Shown here: in pieces, positions 6,298 to 6,307 of the stretch | How the letters are laid out: each line of letters opens with the position of its first letter | How positions within the stretch are numbered: position 1 is the stretch's first letter | DNA from: Flavobacteriales bacterium | GTDB lineage: Bacteria; Bacteroidota; Bacteroidia; Flavobacteriales; Flavobacteriaceae | Reading direction: 5' to 3' | Length of the DNA stretch: 6,307 nucleotides | NCBI GenBank assembly: GCA_002747735.1 | Contig: PDQE01000082.1 | Location: 1-6,307 of the forward strand | Notes under the pieces: model-generated | Seen by the model: only the letters and a program-made list of their open reading frames with translations | Told to the model about the DNA's origin: nothing | Database searches by the model: none | Position numbers and translations under genes: made by a program

Positions 6298-6307
6298 AAG
6301 GAGATTT

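Noticed and set aside
1..6307. CRISPR array, tRNA, rRNA or riboswitch
   Set aside because: No evenly spaced direct repeats, cloverleaf, rRNA-like stretch or known riboswitch core was recognised on either strand.

Overview
The window looks like chromosomal DNA of a Bacteroidota member, most likely a flavobacterium or close relative. The DNA is AT-rich, the genes have no recognisable Shine-Dalgarno sequences but AT-rich leaders, the glycosidase signal peptide ends in the 'TFA|QQ' style common in this phylum, and the intergenic repeats have a Bacteroidota look. No rRNA, tRNA, CRISPR array or transposase gene was seen.

Layout. (1) Bases 1-144 hold one copy of an approximately 90-nt repeat: a perfect 8-2-8 hairpin, a 53-nt spacer and a conserved 19-nt box. 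(2) Bases 145-2482 (+ strand) carry a two-gene overlapping operon: a PAP2-family membrane phosphatase and an EptA/MCR-type phosphoethanolamine transferase. (3) Bases 2483-2760 are non-coding and contain a long imperfect inverted repeat and a cassette-like terminal block. (4) Bases 2761-3724 (- strand) carry a small four-helix membrane protein, joined by an ATGA overlap to a class I SAM-dependent methyltransferase that has lost its start and has an internal frame-shifting deletion. (5) Bases 3773-6055 (- strand) encode a secreted family 2 glycoside hydrolase of the beta-mannosidase type, with both catalytic glutamates visible. (6) Bases 6056-6307 hold a second copy of the 90-nt repeat, in inverse orientation.

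How the genes work together. The PAP2 phosphatase and the phosphoethanolamine transferase form a coherent unit. One would remove a phosphate from lipid A (or another lipid phosphate) and the other would add phosphoethanolamine. The same order (phosphatase then transferase) is known for lpxE-eptA of Helicobacter pylori, where the two steps lower surface negative charge and give resistance to cationic peptides. The glycosidase is functionally unrelated and is probably a periplasmic enzyme of polysaccharide or glycan breakdown. The methyltransferase/membrane-protein pair looks like a decaying accessory insertion between the two functional units.

The least explained signal is the repeat pair at the two window ends. 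The hairpin stems differ between copies by compensated base changes, the hairpin-to-box distance is identical (53 nt), and both copies point towards the gene that follows them.
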